Assembly (NCBI RefSeq): GCF_004337985.1
Contig: NC_043744.1
Location: forward strand, 3,864,663 to 3,928,662
Direction: 5' to 3'
Source of the DNA: Pyricularia pennisetigena
Taxonomy: Eukaryota > Ascomycota > Sordariomycetes > Magnaporthales > Pyriculariaceae
Length of the DNA: 64,000 bases
Position 1 is the stretch's first letter. Every line of letters begins with the position of its first letter. Below the pieces are notes generated by a model, which was not told the origin of the DNA, did no database searches, and saw only the letters and a program-made list of their open reading frames with translations. This document shows, piece by piece, positions 54,169-64,000 of this stretch. The position numbers and the translations under genes were made by a program.

Positions 54169-55573
54169 CAGCACCTGTCCAAAAATAACGCAACGCGACA
54201 GGGGTCAACCCCCCCTATTATCTGCACCACCAAACTTTGGTGTAAGTCCACACATTCAATTTTAGGGCTACAAATAAAGTAAATACATGAAAATAAAGCT
54301 ATTCCAGTGCTTTTTAATATTTGGTATACCAACCTTCGGCCTCGCGCACCGCTGCAATCCTGCGGGGCATAAATTCAAATAGCTAATTAATTTTGGTTTG
54401 GTCCAACCCAACCCACGTAACCTGGGCCAGGTTAATAAATTCCTTTATCGCGGCCCTATTTTCACCTAATTTAATAAAATAAAGATAATTTTTTCTATTT
54501 ATATTTTCTAAAATTTTTATACCTATTTTATAGGGTTAATATCTTGGTTATAAAACGGTTAATTAATTAATTGGGTCGCGTTATTGAAAATCCAAATTAT
54601 GGTTTGCACCGATTTATATATACTGGCGTTATTTTGTTAAAATCGCTTCGTTCCGTTATATATAGGAATTAAACCTTTTTTTAACGCGTTAATATAGCTT
54701 TGGAACGAATAACCTCCTTTTTTACCTGGCCGTTCGTCCCGGCGTATAGCGATTAATTTGGACCTCCCCCTTTTCCATATATATACCCAAAATATAATTA
54801 TAATCGAGGGTTTACCGTGCGTTGTTTAATATATATTTTCTAATTTGTAACGTTCATTTAAATATCCGAATATTTATAACATACCTTTTAAGCGGGCGTT
54901 GCACACCGAATATTCGTCCCTATATATAATTTATAGGGTACGCGTTATTAATAATTGGGAAATATTTCATTTCATATATACGTATTTTAATTAAATTTTT
55001 TTCGTTATTTTCCCAATTATGTATAGATTTTAGGCGTTTTGTAACGAACCTTTAAAACAATAAAATACGTTTTTTTGGCTTTCCAGTGCAGGAATTTTTA
55101 TCTTTTAAAGCGCCTGCTGTAAGTAAAAAAGTTATTTACCCTTTATATTTCCGTGCGGAAAATATATTAATTAATTTTAAAAGTATTTCGTATTATACGC
55201 GTCAAATTACGGGTATTTTTTTCGTAAATAATTTTAACCGGCCGGATTTAAGTAAATATTAAAAGATACGGTGTTCGTTCCATTTGCGTTTTATACGCAG
55301 GATTGTAAATTTTGTGGTTTGGAACGCGTCGGCCAATTTTTAACAGTTTTGCCCCAGCGTCCTCGCCTGGATTATCGCGGTACGTATTTTTGGTTTAAAT
55401 TTATTACATTTTTGGCGGTTTCCGGTTAAGGCAAGCCCAAAAGCACGTTCGTTTGACATGTTTTGGCCGAGTTGTGGTGGATTGAAAAGGGTGAGTTTTT
55501 GGGAGGGTAACGCGATCCAAAACGCGGTGTAAAAATACCCCTGTCGCGTTGCGTTATTTTTGGACAGGTGCTG
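54169..55573 (-). mobile_element. Tc1/mariner element, 1,405 bases, TA-flanked, long inverted repeats
   Basis: The ends are inverted repeats of at least 37 bases: 54169-54205 starts CAGCACCTGTCCAAAAATAA, and 55537-55573 is its reverse complement. TA flanks both sides (54167-54168, 55574-55575). A degraded transposase lies inside on the minus strand. Confidence 0.92.
54310..55459 (-). pseudogene. Tc1-like transposase, RIP-damaged
   Basis: Cut-and-paste transposase. From MSNERAFGLALTG at 55459 the frame reads an HTH region (FQTTKFTILRIKRKW), FTKKIPVI, a core with YPINYI, FAYGW-like WKRGRSKLIAIRRD and KKGLIPIYNGTKRF, then QNNASIYKS, resembling the catalytic D/N region QDNAPxH, and ends with PAGLQRCARPK, like the MPRRxxxVIxxKG tail. 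Many TAA/TAG stops and lost Asp residues make it dead. Confidence 0.75.
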
Positions 55574-55575
55574 TA

Positions 55576-56382
55576 CCCACCGCACAGTAATTTCTTTTTT
55601 TTTCTTTTGCAAAAACTATCGCCAAATTTGGGAACACCCACAAGGCCCCCAGCGCTGTGCTAACTGTTCAGGGATGGGGATTTTTACTCGTACCATTATT
55701 ACACAGTAAATCCCTCCCCTGACTCTGTCGTCCAGTGGTGTGGGCCTTGGGGGCGTTGCCGACTTTGTTAATAATTTTGGAGGCAAGAATAATTCAGGTA
55801 CTCGATTCCTCCCGCAAACAGTAAAGCTAGTAAAGGCCCACGCATACACGTACGGTGGCAGGGCTACAATTGCATCGGGCGAAAGATTCCCTCCCCTACC
55901 ACCATACGTTTTTGCGTGCGCCTTCACTAGTTTACTTCTCGCGGAGGGATCAACTAAACCCGCACAGGGGTAACGATCAGGAACCCCCGTGGTAAGCACA
56001 GGTCGAAATCCCGGTATAGTTATTTTTGCACAACGCCTTTTGCAAGGATTTTGCGCCCCTTTGAATTATGAACAACTCATAAACAACGCCGAGAAAAAAG
56101 CTTTTTCCAATTGTTTTTCCGCAACCAACCAACATCGTACATTTGGAGATTTATAATTGGAAATATTTACAAAATAAATAAGACTCGTCGCACGTCCATT
56201 GGGTACCTCGGCCTTTTGCCAGAGTCCGTTTCTACTTGGTTGTGCATTCACTTTGCAAGATTCGCGATTCCTCTTTGTAACTCGTTTGTTTCCTTTATCC
56301 TTTCCTTTGGTTATTTATCTCTAATACTCAGTTTTGTTATTACACAACTCTGTTTTACTGCCATATTATTTATTATAGTATC
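55576..56382. other. Intergenic region with a foldback repeat and a promoter-like stretch
   Basis: Contains the inverted repeat 55820-55936. Before the ORF at 56383 there is an AT-rich run (TTTATAATTGGAAATATTTA near 56149) that could hold a TATA-like box. Confidence 0.4.
55820..55936. repeat. Imperfect foldback repeat, ~44-base arms
   Basis: Arm AGTAAAGCTAGTAAAGGC... (55820-55863) is the near reverse complement of 55893-55936 with a 29-base centre. Arms share AGTAAA-CTAGT-AAGGC-CACGCA-ACGTA-GGTGG-AGGG with roughly eight mismatches. Shape fits a MITE or the joined ends of an excised transposon. Confidence 0.8.
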
Positions 56383-56862
56383 ATGCGACTCTCAACGACC
56401 TATCTCGCCGCCGCCCTGGCCGTCGTCCAATCTGCCGCCGCCATGAGGGAGCTCTTACTTACCCCCGACTCGCCCGTCTCCGGATCTGGCAACAACTCGC
56501 CCTCCACAAAATCTGGCAACAACTCGCCCTCCACAAAATCTGGCAACAACCGGCCCTCCAGAAAACCTGGCAAGGCCATCAAATATAATGGGTGCCAGGT
56601 TACAGTCGTAGCCAACCATCATGTAAGCTCAAGCGTGAATTGCATCAAATTTAAGCAGACAGGCACAATCATAGTTGAGGGAAAGAAATATACAGTTTCT
56701 CTCAAGAATGTTAAAAGGGCCTCTCAATGTGCGAGGGATTTGGAACCAGCTCCCTTGCCACAGTCAAGGGCAAAGCCAGGGGATATCTGGAGGTATCAGT
56801 CTTTGCCGGCCGTATGTGGTTACTGGGGCAATACATTAGAGGTGGAGCAACAATCAGCATAA
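56383..56862 (+). CDS. Small secreted protein with SGNN repeats (159 aa), unknown function
   Basis: MRLSTTYLAAALAVVQSAAA is a typical secretory signal with a cleavage site near residue 20. Residues about 33-63 are three tandem copies of a ten-residue unit (SGNNSPSTK with changes). The rest holds four Cys (NGC, VNC, QC, VC), and the region around IIVEGKKYTVSLK looks like beta strands. Ends at TGA-type stop after EQQSA. I do not recognise the family. A second open frame (56727-56921) with RGYLEVSVFAGRMWLLG overlaps the end and looks at least as protein-like, so a frameshift or different exon structure is possible. Small, secreted, repeat-bearing and next to transposons fits an effector-type gene, but that is inference. 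Confidence 0.5.
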   Translation: MRLSTTYLAAALAVVQSAAAMRELLLTPDSPVSGSGNNSPSTKSGNNSPSTKSGNNRPSRKPGKAIKYNGCQVTVVANHHVSSSVNCIKFKQTGTIIVEGKKYTVSLKNVKRASQCARDLEPAPLPQSRAKPGDIWRYQSLPAVCGYWGNTLEVEQQSA

Positions 56863-57272
56863 GTAGATTCAATGAGCGGACATCTGTCGGTTGTAGTGGC
56901 CGAAGGCGCTGCGTTGTTTGACACTCTTCGTTCCAAGAAGGCCGTGTTGTTAGCATTAAGTTACTATGAAGAAGAAGTCTTGCATTTACAGAAAGTTCCA
57001 TCAATTACGTCAATAGCGCTTTTTGCTTGTGGGTCCATTCAAGTTTCTTACGGTAATAAAGGTGAAGTATTGCTGACGTCCCCCCTTTCTTTTCAAATTT
57101 CGACAAGGCGGGCTCATCCCAAGTCACAAAGCCTGAGATAATGTCTGTGGACAGTATCACCTCAAACCTTCAATCCCCCAATCCCCCTTGAGTAACATAA
57201 CTGTACGATTCATACTAGAAAGCTCTCGACTAGTTCGTTGGCAGTCTTGTCGTTGTAGAAGTGAATCTAGGT
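56863..57272. other. No gene recognised
   Basis: Only the tail of the alternative frame 56727-56921 and short ORFs. 57000-57140 has an open frame without motifs. Confidence 0.35.
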
Positions 57273-57500
57273 TCAAGTAAAATTGCGGCCAGGATGGGAC
57301 TGCATGTGATGCTTTTCAAATTCAGGCCAGGAATTTTGGTATGTCCGACAGGCCAAGCAATACACAGGTGGCCGATCTTCAGGTGTCTTTTGCTCCCAGT
57401 TGAGAGCAGCATTAAGAGCTTTCTTATTATACGTGGCGTGAAAATTCTGGCCAGGATGCGCCATCTTGTGATGGTCCAGAAATTCAGACTAGTGGTTGGA
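57273..57500 (-). pseudogene. C2H2 zinc finger fragment
   Basis: Minus strand: the end of one finger (EFLDHHKMAHPG) and then a complete one (YCLACRTYQNSWPEFEKHHM, then QSHPG), spacing C-x2-C-x12/13-H-x3/4-H. The HPGQNF/HPGRNF linker repeats. A stop follows at about 57272. It is probably a piece of a larger fungal zinc-finger protein. Confidence 0.55.
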
Positions 57501-57559
57501 AGTCATCGAACAAGCCAAGCATCTTATTGGCGGCAGATTTTTGGCTGTCTTTGATGCCG

Positions 57560-58324
57560 ACGGATCGACTTCCTTGAATAAGGCTTGCTTTCCTAGTGAA
57601 TGAGAAGAGGCGGGGCGTATAGTATAACGTGATTCCGTATGCGGCTGCTGCCATGGCTGTCGCAATGCCGACGAGCGCCACGGAGCGACTTTCCGCTAGT
57701 ACCTTTAAGGGCATCATGCGTGTATCCGGTGTGGTTTTAATCCCAAAAAGACTGCTGTATCGCATATGCTAGGACAAGGCAACCGGTAAATATCCAAACA
57801 GTGATCGCTGAGGGCGAGCTCCATGACCAATGCGATCCAGAAAAGATAAGGCTGAAAAATAACATAATACAAGATACACAAAGTAATAGCCAGCTAACCC
57901 AGTTAATTTCTTTCCAGTTTGGATTTCGCTGGCCGAAAAATCGTTGATGGACCATCGTTAGAGGTGGAAGAGAGACAGCCCAGCCAAGCAGGAGCAAGGC
58001 TAATATAGGGATGTTAATAAGCATTGCCTGGACTAATGTTAGTCGTTCATAAGTTTTGATATGGAATGCCATGTTGAAACTTACCCAGCGCCATGTGGCG
58101 CTGGTGGTATATACGGATGGTTCGGAAAAGCACAAAAATAATTGCGTCCAGATAGGGTACGGATAGGCCACTTTTAAAGCGGACCTGGAATTTGCCGCAA
58201 GCTCCGCATTTATTACGCCGGAAAGCCATATTTTCGACGCCGAGGCGATTGGCGCTTTCAAAGGGCTATAGGCGGTAGCCAGGGCCCAGCCAGGCGCCCG
58301 GATTTGGATTTGCGTTGACAGCAC
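57560..58324 (-). pseudogene. MFS transporter fragment (DHA2-like), frameshifted
   Basis: Membrane transporter relic. The frame 57737-58324 includes TWRWVSFN at the segment that in DHA2 drug:H+ antiporters reads TWRWxFxIN, then hydrophobic helices (ILALLLLGWAV, WVSWLLLCVSCIMLFFSL, AITVWIFTGCLVLAYAI). After a shift near 57760, MMPLKVLAESRSVALVGIAT matches the family's MPLRLLxxRSVALA block, followed by YGITLYYTPRLFSF. The first helices and C-terminal half are missing. Confidence 0.6.
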
Positions 58325-58375
58325 TTCGGTTGTTTGGGGTTTTAAAAACGACTCGCCGCGCTCGTGCCAATAGTT

Positions 58376-58592
58376 GTCTCAGGGCTCATCCCTGAAGCCC
58401 AGAGCTCCACAATTGAACCACGTGGTACGTGGCTCAATTGCAGGCTTTGCAATGTACCTGTGGGTCCATCCAAAGAACGCTCTGGATTCAGATCGCGATC
58501 TTTTAGAGCAATGTGATTGGTCGATAACCCATGCGGCTGAAAGGTACATGAAGCGCTCGGACCCTGCAGGGGTCTAGTCTGAGCACTGAGAC
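58376..58592 (-). mobile_element. T5: 217-base deletion derivative of T (MITE-like)
   Basis: Has both T ends, GTCTCAGGGCTCATCCCTGA (module A) and its partner ending CTGAGCACTGAGAC (module B), joined after the GTCCATCCAAAGAACGCTCTGG block, with the core and internal repeats missing. TA is not present on either side. Confidence 0.75.
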
Positions 58593-58601
58593 CATTGTTA
58601 G

Positions 58602-58802
58602 CGAAAACCTGCAACAGCTTGGGAACGAATCCAGGTATTGGAAGCCCAAATTGAAGCGATTGGACCACGTAAAAGACAGAGGGTCGAACTGGACCCTAAT
58701 TCGACGTTCGTTCGATTTCGGGGGATCCAATGCACACAAATGGAGGCGGGGGCAATTGAGGCTATTCCAGAAGGATCATCTTCAGATTCTGAATATGATT
58801 GA
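58602..58802 (+). pseudogene. C-terminal tail of a pogo/Fot1-type transposase
   Basis: Reads AWERIQVLEAQIEAIGPRKR, then ELDPNSTFVRF and AIEAIPEGSSSDSEYD-stop. A coiled coil, then PRKRQR and an acidic Ser/Asp tail are typical of the last exon of pogo/Fot1 transposases. No DDE core precedes it; T5 abuts it. Confidence 0.6.
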
Positions 58803-59544
58803 TTGTGTCGCGGCAACTAATTAAATAGTCAATATAACGGGTTGGTGGCAGGGTGGTGGGTAGGGTGGGTTCCGACTTAATTTGTGCAATGCAAAAGGGA
58901 TACCAACCGTGGCGCAAGTATTGTTGAGAAGACGGTTTGGTTGAGAGCCACATGCTAAATTCGGCTATTGAAATTTCATACATTATATGAGGGAAACAAA
59001 GTATGGAAAGCGGTACAGTTTATTGGCAACATTCGGATAGGGGCTTTGACGTACACTGATAAAAGTATGCCAGCGGAGACGGCCTACGAGTGACAGTGCG
59101 GCTAATCTTTCATCCTACATATCATATGAATTATGCTTTGAGGAGGAGGGCTGGGCGCAACACGGGAAGACCTCTAGAGCCTTGACCTCGACAACGGAAA
59201 ATAGTATCGCGCAACCAGAGCCACTCGCAACGGTCAACGAGCCTAGCCAACTCATCGACTATTATGAATGTCTGGAGGCGATTGACCTGGCTGCAGATAT
59301 ATGGATCCCAAAGTTGATGCAACTAAAAGAGCCTCCAAGAGACCTGAGGTAGCCCCTGGCCGTCGGCATATCTTGGAGATTTTTTATTGAAGGTCTGTCC
59401 TGAAAATAGAAGTTACATCAGATGCAAATATGAGTGTTAACAGTGTCGTTCTCTTGGACTGAGTATATTCTGTGAGTATCCCGGCTCACACCCTGCTCTA
59501 TGCCGCTTGAACAGTCAGCTATGTCCGATGGAAGGTCTGGTTGA
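58803..59544. other. Mostly unrecognised; open frame 59143-59352 plus strand
   Basis: The plus-strand frame ending TAG at about 59352 reads protein-like (QLIDYYECLEAIDLAADIW, EPPRDLR) but I cannot name it. The rest shows nothing. Confidence 0.25.
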
Positions 59545-59751
59545 TGTCACGGCTGTGCACAAAGTGGAGAATCTCAGTGTATTAGGCGCTACTAACGAAG
59601 ATAACTGAGGAGAAAAGAAGAGATTACAGCTGACGACGCGCTGGAGACGCGCAGGGCTACTTTGTTTAGGTCTGCTACCTTTGTAGATTATCCCCGGAAT
59701 CCTCCTTCACTCATAGCAGCTGCTATACCCAAAGAAACTCAGCGCATAACA
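59545..59751 (+). repeat. Degenerate LTR related to the solo LTR at 7761-7976
   Basis: Starts TGTCACGGCTGTGCAC and shares GAGAATCTCAGTGTATTAGG and the GACGACGCGCTGGAGACGC block with the other copy read on its minus strand. Possible end CATAACA at 59751. No TSD seen. Confidence 0.6.
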
Positions 59752-60187
59752 TGAATGGTTAGCATGTCAGCGATATGGCCTGTTGGCGGTCAATTACATT
59801 TTGTCCCCCACATGCCTCGTTACCCTACGGAGCCCCCATAGAATGCCTTCCACTCGTAAATACAGGGCGCTTAATGTACCGTAAGCAGGGTTCTAGAGAT
59901 ATGGTACGAGATGTTCGGAACTAACACCCTCCGGCTTGGAAGTTATGGTTCCACATCGGGCTATCATTTGGCACCAATGACGATGCGGAGCTGCAGAAGC
60001 ATCAACTGGGAGCCAGACAACACTTTAAGAAACTACCGCGCGAATCTACCGACAACGATGGATCAGACCCAACCAACGACTTTATAGACGTCACTGAGCC
60101 CCGTGTGCTGGTAGTTGGTCAGGTTGTTAGCACCGGGCTGGGGCCAGGGCCTGCCAAACTATGTGTTTTTTCCCCTCGCAGATGGTC

Positions 60188-60235
<48 letters not shown>

Positions 60236-62334
60236 ATTTAAACACAGTCAAGAGCCATCAGTATCCGTGCTGAGGGCCTTGGGAGTCAGCCACGAAATGC
60301 CGCCCGACAAACTGGGGATTACAATGGTCCAAGGGGATATATTTATAACTCGTTGACGTAGGTCATTCATCGAAGAGTGGGCAATGGCATGCATGCTGTC
60401 TTGGCAGAAAGGCCTATATCCTTTTTTATGCGTCGTTTTTTTGCCCAACTGCAGGGCCGGCTTTGCCAAGAACTTTGTCGGGGGTTTTCTCTCCTACCCA
60501 CCTCTTTAAAAACCTGAACATGGTTTTTCTCTTCTCGACGCTACTTACTAAACAAGACACACCTTAGTGGTGTCCTGATGGTTATACGATGGTACTGTAT
60601 AGATTTGTCACCCATAATTTGAGTGTTACTACGCAGCCCTGTTTGCGCTGTCAAAGTGGGGTTACGAATGGCTGCCCACTCACTTACTATTCCCCGAATC
60701 AAAACGCTAAGTACGCCGACCAACTGCAAGACAAGCCAGTCGGATTGTGCGCTTGCTCCCCGCACTTGGTATGGTTGACGTGCCGCAGCATTCTATAGTG
60801 AGAAAATACGATAGTCACATACCTGTCAGTTATCCGTGATCAGACAATGCAAAATGTGTGTATGGTAGGTTCGCGTTAAAGGCAGTGTAAAACAACCCTT
60901 ATCTGCTGTAGGGCCAATAGGGAGCGCTTCCTGGGTGAAACTGATGCAAATGTGGTGCTGCCAATAGATTACACTCGAGAGCCTAGGGAAGCATTCAGCC
61001 CACGCGCCGAGGTCTGTTCATAATGCTCCGAATGCGGATTCTTTTATCTGGGCGACTTGGGGCATCAGGGATATATGCCGTGGGTCATTACCTTGACCTG
61101 AAACCTGGGCGCACCTCTGCTGCTGTTGGTGTGGTTATTCACGTCTCTAGGCCAGTTCAACCTAGAGAACCAACAGCACTGCGCAGGAGAAAGGCTGCAT
61201 GGTTGAATCAGGAATCCATGTTGGCTTACGGTTGGAAGGCTTTGCTGCTCTTCTAATGGTAGAGCATACAAATAGAAGCTTGGCAGTTATCGCTTATAAG
61301 ATCACGAACGAGCATTTTAAATACAGAAGGCTCTCCACATGCACAACCAGGAGCGGGCGCATGATTTAACTTACAATGCTAGAAATGGTAGCAAAGCGTG
61401 GGGTTAATCGTCGCTTGGTGATGATTAGGCTATTGGCAGGAGGTGTTTCTGTTGTGAAACCGGTTTCTCAGCAGTGCTATCTCTTCGTTGATCGCAAGTT
61501 GACGGAACGAACCCAATCGACGAGTGGCGTTGGGTATCACTTTTCCGGCGCCCACATTCTACGGCGCTCGGAGATTTCTAATGATAAAACAGTGCATTTA
61601 TGAACAGAATCAATTATGAAGTAATCAACGCACAATAATACAATCATTTTCAGGCTTTTCCCTGCTCATGAATTCCTTCTCCATCACTTACCGAAAGTTC
61701 AAGCATGTTCAAGGACTAAGCCAGAGAACTTGAGGTCCTGTCATGTATTCCCTAGAACATGCTCTGACCGAAGTTCGCTGCTCATATGGGTTCTGTCTTG
61801 GCCCGCTGTCGCTGGTTGTACCACTGCTATCCGCCGCGACTTTATCGTACCGTTTCACGGACTATTTAGCATTGTTAGCTCCTATTTGTGAACCCCTAAC
61901 CCTGGACATATTCAAGAAAAGAATTTGTTACCTTGCCGCAGGTAGATATTTGGTTCTAAAATGTTCAAGGGGTTAGTCAATGCTTGCAATTTACTACTTC
62001 CAGAGCGAAGAGCAATGTGCCATGAATCCACGACGGCGATACAGTATACTGTACTGGACACCTGCCTGGCTCTGCTCAACCATTGGGCTGTACCTCGTCT
62101 TTGTGCTTGGGCGAATCCCTCCAGTGCTGGCCAAATGCAAATGATGCTGTCATCTCTGCTTCTTTGCGTATTCGCTGCGTCTTTGCCGTCTTGCTTGGAT
62201 GCGTTCATCTTGAAGCCTCTCGGTCAGACCCTATAGAGATAATTAGGCTGGATAGATTGAGTCGACTGCTCTTACCGCTCTGTTTTACCGTTTTACTATT
62301 GTTGAGGCCATCTACATCCTATCAGACACGCAGA
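59752..62334. other. GC-balanced sequence, no gene recognised
   Basis: Many short open frames on both strands, none with family motifs. Probably old, unmutated junk or decayed genes. Contains a TA/TG microsatellite. Confidence 0.4.
60190..60236 (+). repeat. TA then TG dinucleotide microsatellite
   Basis: About 15 TA units followed by about 8 TG units. Confidence 0.93.
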
Positions 62335-62916
62335 AATCGTCCAACACTGATTATGAAAACGCTTCTTTATCGAGACTCGGAGACATATGGATGTCTAGAA
62401 CCAAGAGGGTCGACACCTGATGAGAAGCTCAATTCAGAGTTTGCAACAAGCATCCGGATCTATGCCTTTGCTTGAAGATATGAGCTATCTGCTCTGCAAG
62501 AGCTTGCTAAACTAGGGGCTTTTCAGCAGCCCCTAATCTGATCCTGGACGCATATCCAAACCCAGACGCGGATGACGTATGGTCCAGCAGCTAGATCCGT
62601 CTCAGTGAGCAGACTGTGTTGTATCGAAGGCCGACCACAAAACATGGCGAATAAGCGATTTGTTGCTAAAAAGCCTGGTTGAGGTAGTTTGCGACCTTAG
62701 CACTCCACCTCCGAGTAGTGAGGGACCCCAACTGGAGGTCATTCCAGGGCCTGCTTTCACAACGCCGCTATTAGAGTCCAAATCACCCTCAACGGCAACG
62801 CCTGAGTCAGTTGCTGTCATTAATAGACGGAGTGCATGCAGATGCACCTGCAGTGAATTTACTACCTCCGGTACCTCAGGAATGTGCCCCAAAAACTTTG
62901 GGCTGTTCCTGTGACA
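62335..62916 (+). pseudogene. BTB/POZ-like protein fragment, degraded
   Basis: One frame reads LLYRDSETYGCLEP and RIYAFA, then a stop (TGA), then RYELSALQELAKL. The order (Y-a-F-A-D/E-R/K-Y-x-h-x-x-L-x-x-L-A) is the end of the BTB fold in fungal BTB proteins. It is followed by AYPNPDADDVW in a shifted frame and an open frame to 62914 (LLLKSLVEVVCDLS) without motifs. Mutated and without the N-terminal half. Confidence 0.4.
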
Positions 62917-64000
62917 GGATTAGCTCTCAAGTGAGTAGCATGGCAAGGGCGATATGGCAAGCCATATCTGAGGTTTGTTAGTATGTTAAAATTTTCGAAA
63001 GACTCGAATTGATGCCAACACTGCTATTGTAATCAAATGTTAAATCTGAGGCGAGCACTCATACAAATCGTTTGCTTTTCCAGGTTGCCTCTACAGTTAG
63101 AAAAGCTTTTCTGGGAGGCCCTTGCTTTTTATAACTTGGAGCAAGAAAACATTTCGAATTAAGGACCTAGTTTAGAGTGAAGTTAGAGTTCTGGATGCTC
63201 TGTAACTTTGCTTCCAAATAATTGGATATATCTGAAAATCAATGACCAAAATCGACCACTTCTTTTATTCTTTTCCACTAGTACTTATTTTGTTTGAAAA
63301 TCACTGCCTTGTACCACTTGTGTTCCATGGATCCAGGCCTTGGAACCGAACTTTGTGTCGAGTAAAAAAGGCTCCGGAATCTGCCGTTCATGCGCTGATT
63401 CGAGGTCGAATCCCTCATCTGTATTGGGAAGGTGATCCTGTTTAGTAGCGAGTATTCACTCTCTTCCAAGTTCCAACAAAAAAGAACTGAACCACTGTCA
63501 GATACTTCAAGGCCGAGTACGAGGTGAACATTTGATCCTATTGTGTGAAACATATCAATACTGTACAAGGCTCATGGCTATTCAAATCGAGACTTAGACA
63601 AAGGGGCCCGTGGATTTAACAGTCGGGCTGACCGGCGGAACAACACGAGCAGGCGCGCCAAGCGGGCTAAGCCCCAATGTGTATATAATGGATCCGGGCC
63701 GAGTCAGGGCATAAACGGCCATTCCAGCCTTTATGCACGGCAAAAGGGGGAGGCAGGACCCGGACCCGGACCCATGGCAAACGAGCTGCGCAGGGCCGTC
63801 TATATAAGGCGAGCTTCTGCCTGACCTGCTTGTGCGAAGGGTCTATACTCGTAAAATGTCCTTCAGATATCGCGGTTACAACTTAACTAGTTATTTATCC
63901 CGCAAGATCATGGAGTGCCACAAACGTTAACCGGAGTTTGTGAGCGTTAGATTTGGGAGCCTGGACAACGCTTACTCTGCTAGCTTTGCGGAGACGCAGG
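62917..64000. other. No gene recognised; GC-rich block with TATA-like box at the right end
   Basis: 63590-63800 is GC-rich with repeated CCCGGA triplets (CCCGGACCCGGACCC) and TATATAAGGC at 63801-63810, which could be a promoter or an LTR U3/R border. The ORF or element it would serve lies beyond the window. Confidence 0.3.

Noticed and set aside
56710..56762. Intron joining the ORF at 56383 to the frame at 56727
   Set aside because: The possible donors near 56690-56730 either give the wrong phase or leave too short an intron.
60105..60356. ORF with IYIYIYIYICVCVCVF
   Set aside because: Driven by the TA/TG microsatellite.
62083..62334. Upstream extension of the BTB-like frame
   Set aside because: Open but without BTB motifs; no start or splice sites that would join it convincingly.

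Overview
The window looks like a gene-poor, repeat-rich stretch of a filamentous ascomycete (Pezizomycotina) genome. The host signals are a FunK1-type kinase with a 52-base intron (GT...CTAAC...CAG), short-intron genes, a HET-type fragment, a DUF3435 recombinase relic, pogo/Fot1 and Tc1-type transposase remnants, and chromodomain Ty3/Gypsy and Ty1/Copia retrotransposons. Most of the retrotransposons are AT-rich and broken by stops that C-to-T or G-to-A changes would explain (CAA/CAG to TAA/TAG, TGG to TAG, His to Tyr in a zinc knuckle), as expected from repeat-induced point mutation (RIP). I cannot name the species.

Layout. 1-5051: right part of a minus-strand chromodomain-type Gypsy element (Gypsy-1). 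5057-11100: a GC-balanced island with a mosaic of gene fragments (Gypsy RT, PIF1-like helicase end, HET start), a 216-base solo LTR, and an apparently intact FunK1 kinase gene (8052-10470) with a broken partial copy directly upstream. 11100-20138: AT-rich repeats, a solo LTR of Copia family A (12489-13146) and an RT-less Copia family B element (13394-18864). 20139-21023: a four-exon gene for a small secreted M35/deuterolysin-like metalloprotease, the best-supported host gene inside the repeat block. 21195-52103: a large nest of repeats.

The nest can be unpicked by target-site duplications (TSDs). A roughly 1.84-kb terminal-inverted-repeat element that I do not recognise (called T here) is flanked by TA. 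Its third copy (T3, 25588-47325) is split by Gypsy-2 (26738-33990, TSD TATTT) and by Copia-A (34673-47309, TSD GTCTA). Copia-A is itself split by Gypsy-3 (35567-42811, TSD AAATG). Removing the insertions and duplicated sites leaves about 1,838 bases, matching the 1,836 bases of T1 (21611-23446). Around 47625-52103 several Copia-B pieces lie head-to-tail and back-to-back.

52104-64000 is mostly GC-balanced again and full of relics: minisatellites, a DUF3435 fragment, the two ends of pogo-like transposases, a 1,405-base Tc1/mariner element with long inverted repeats, a foldback repeat, a small ORF with a signal peptide and a Ser-Gly-Asn-Asn repeat, a C2H2 finger fragment, an MFS transporter relic, a 217-base deletion derivative of T, and a BTB-like relic. 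From about 59.7 kb to the end I see almost nothing coding.

The points most worth a second look are the T family, a tRNA-Met-like module inside the Copia-A LTR, a conserved antisense coiled-coil ORF between pol and the 3' LTR of the Gypsy elements, and the contrast between the nearly intact Copia-A reading frame and its RIP-damaged neighbours.
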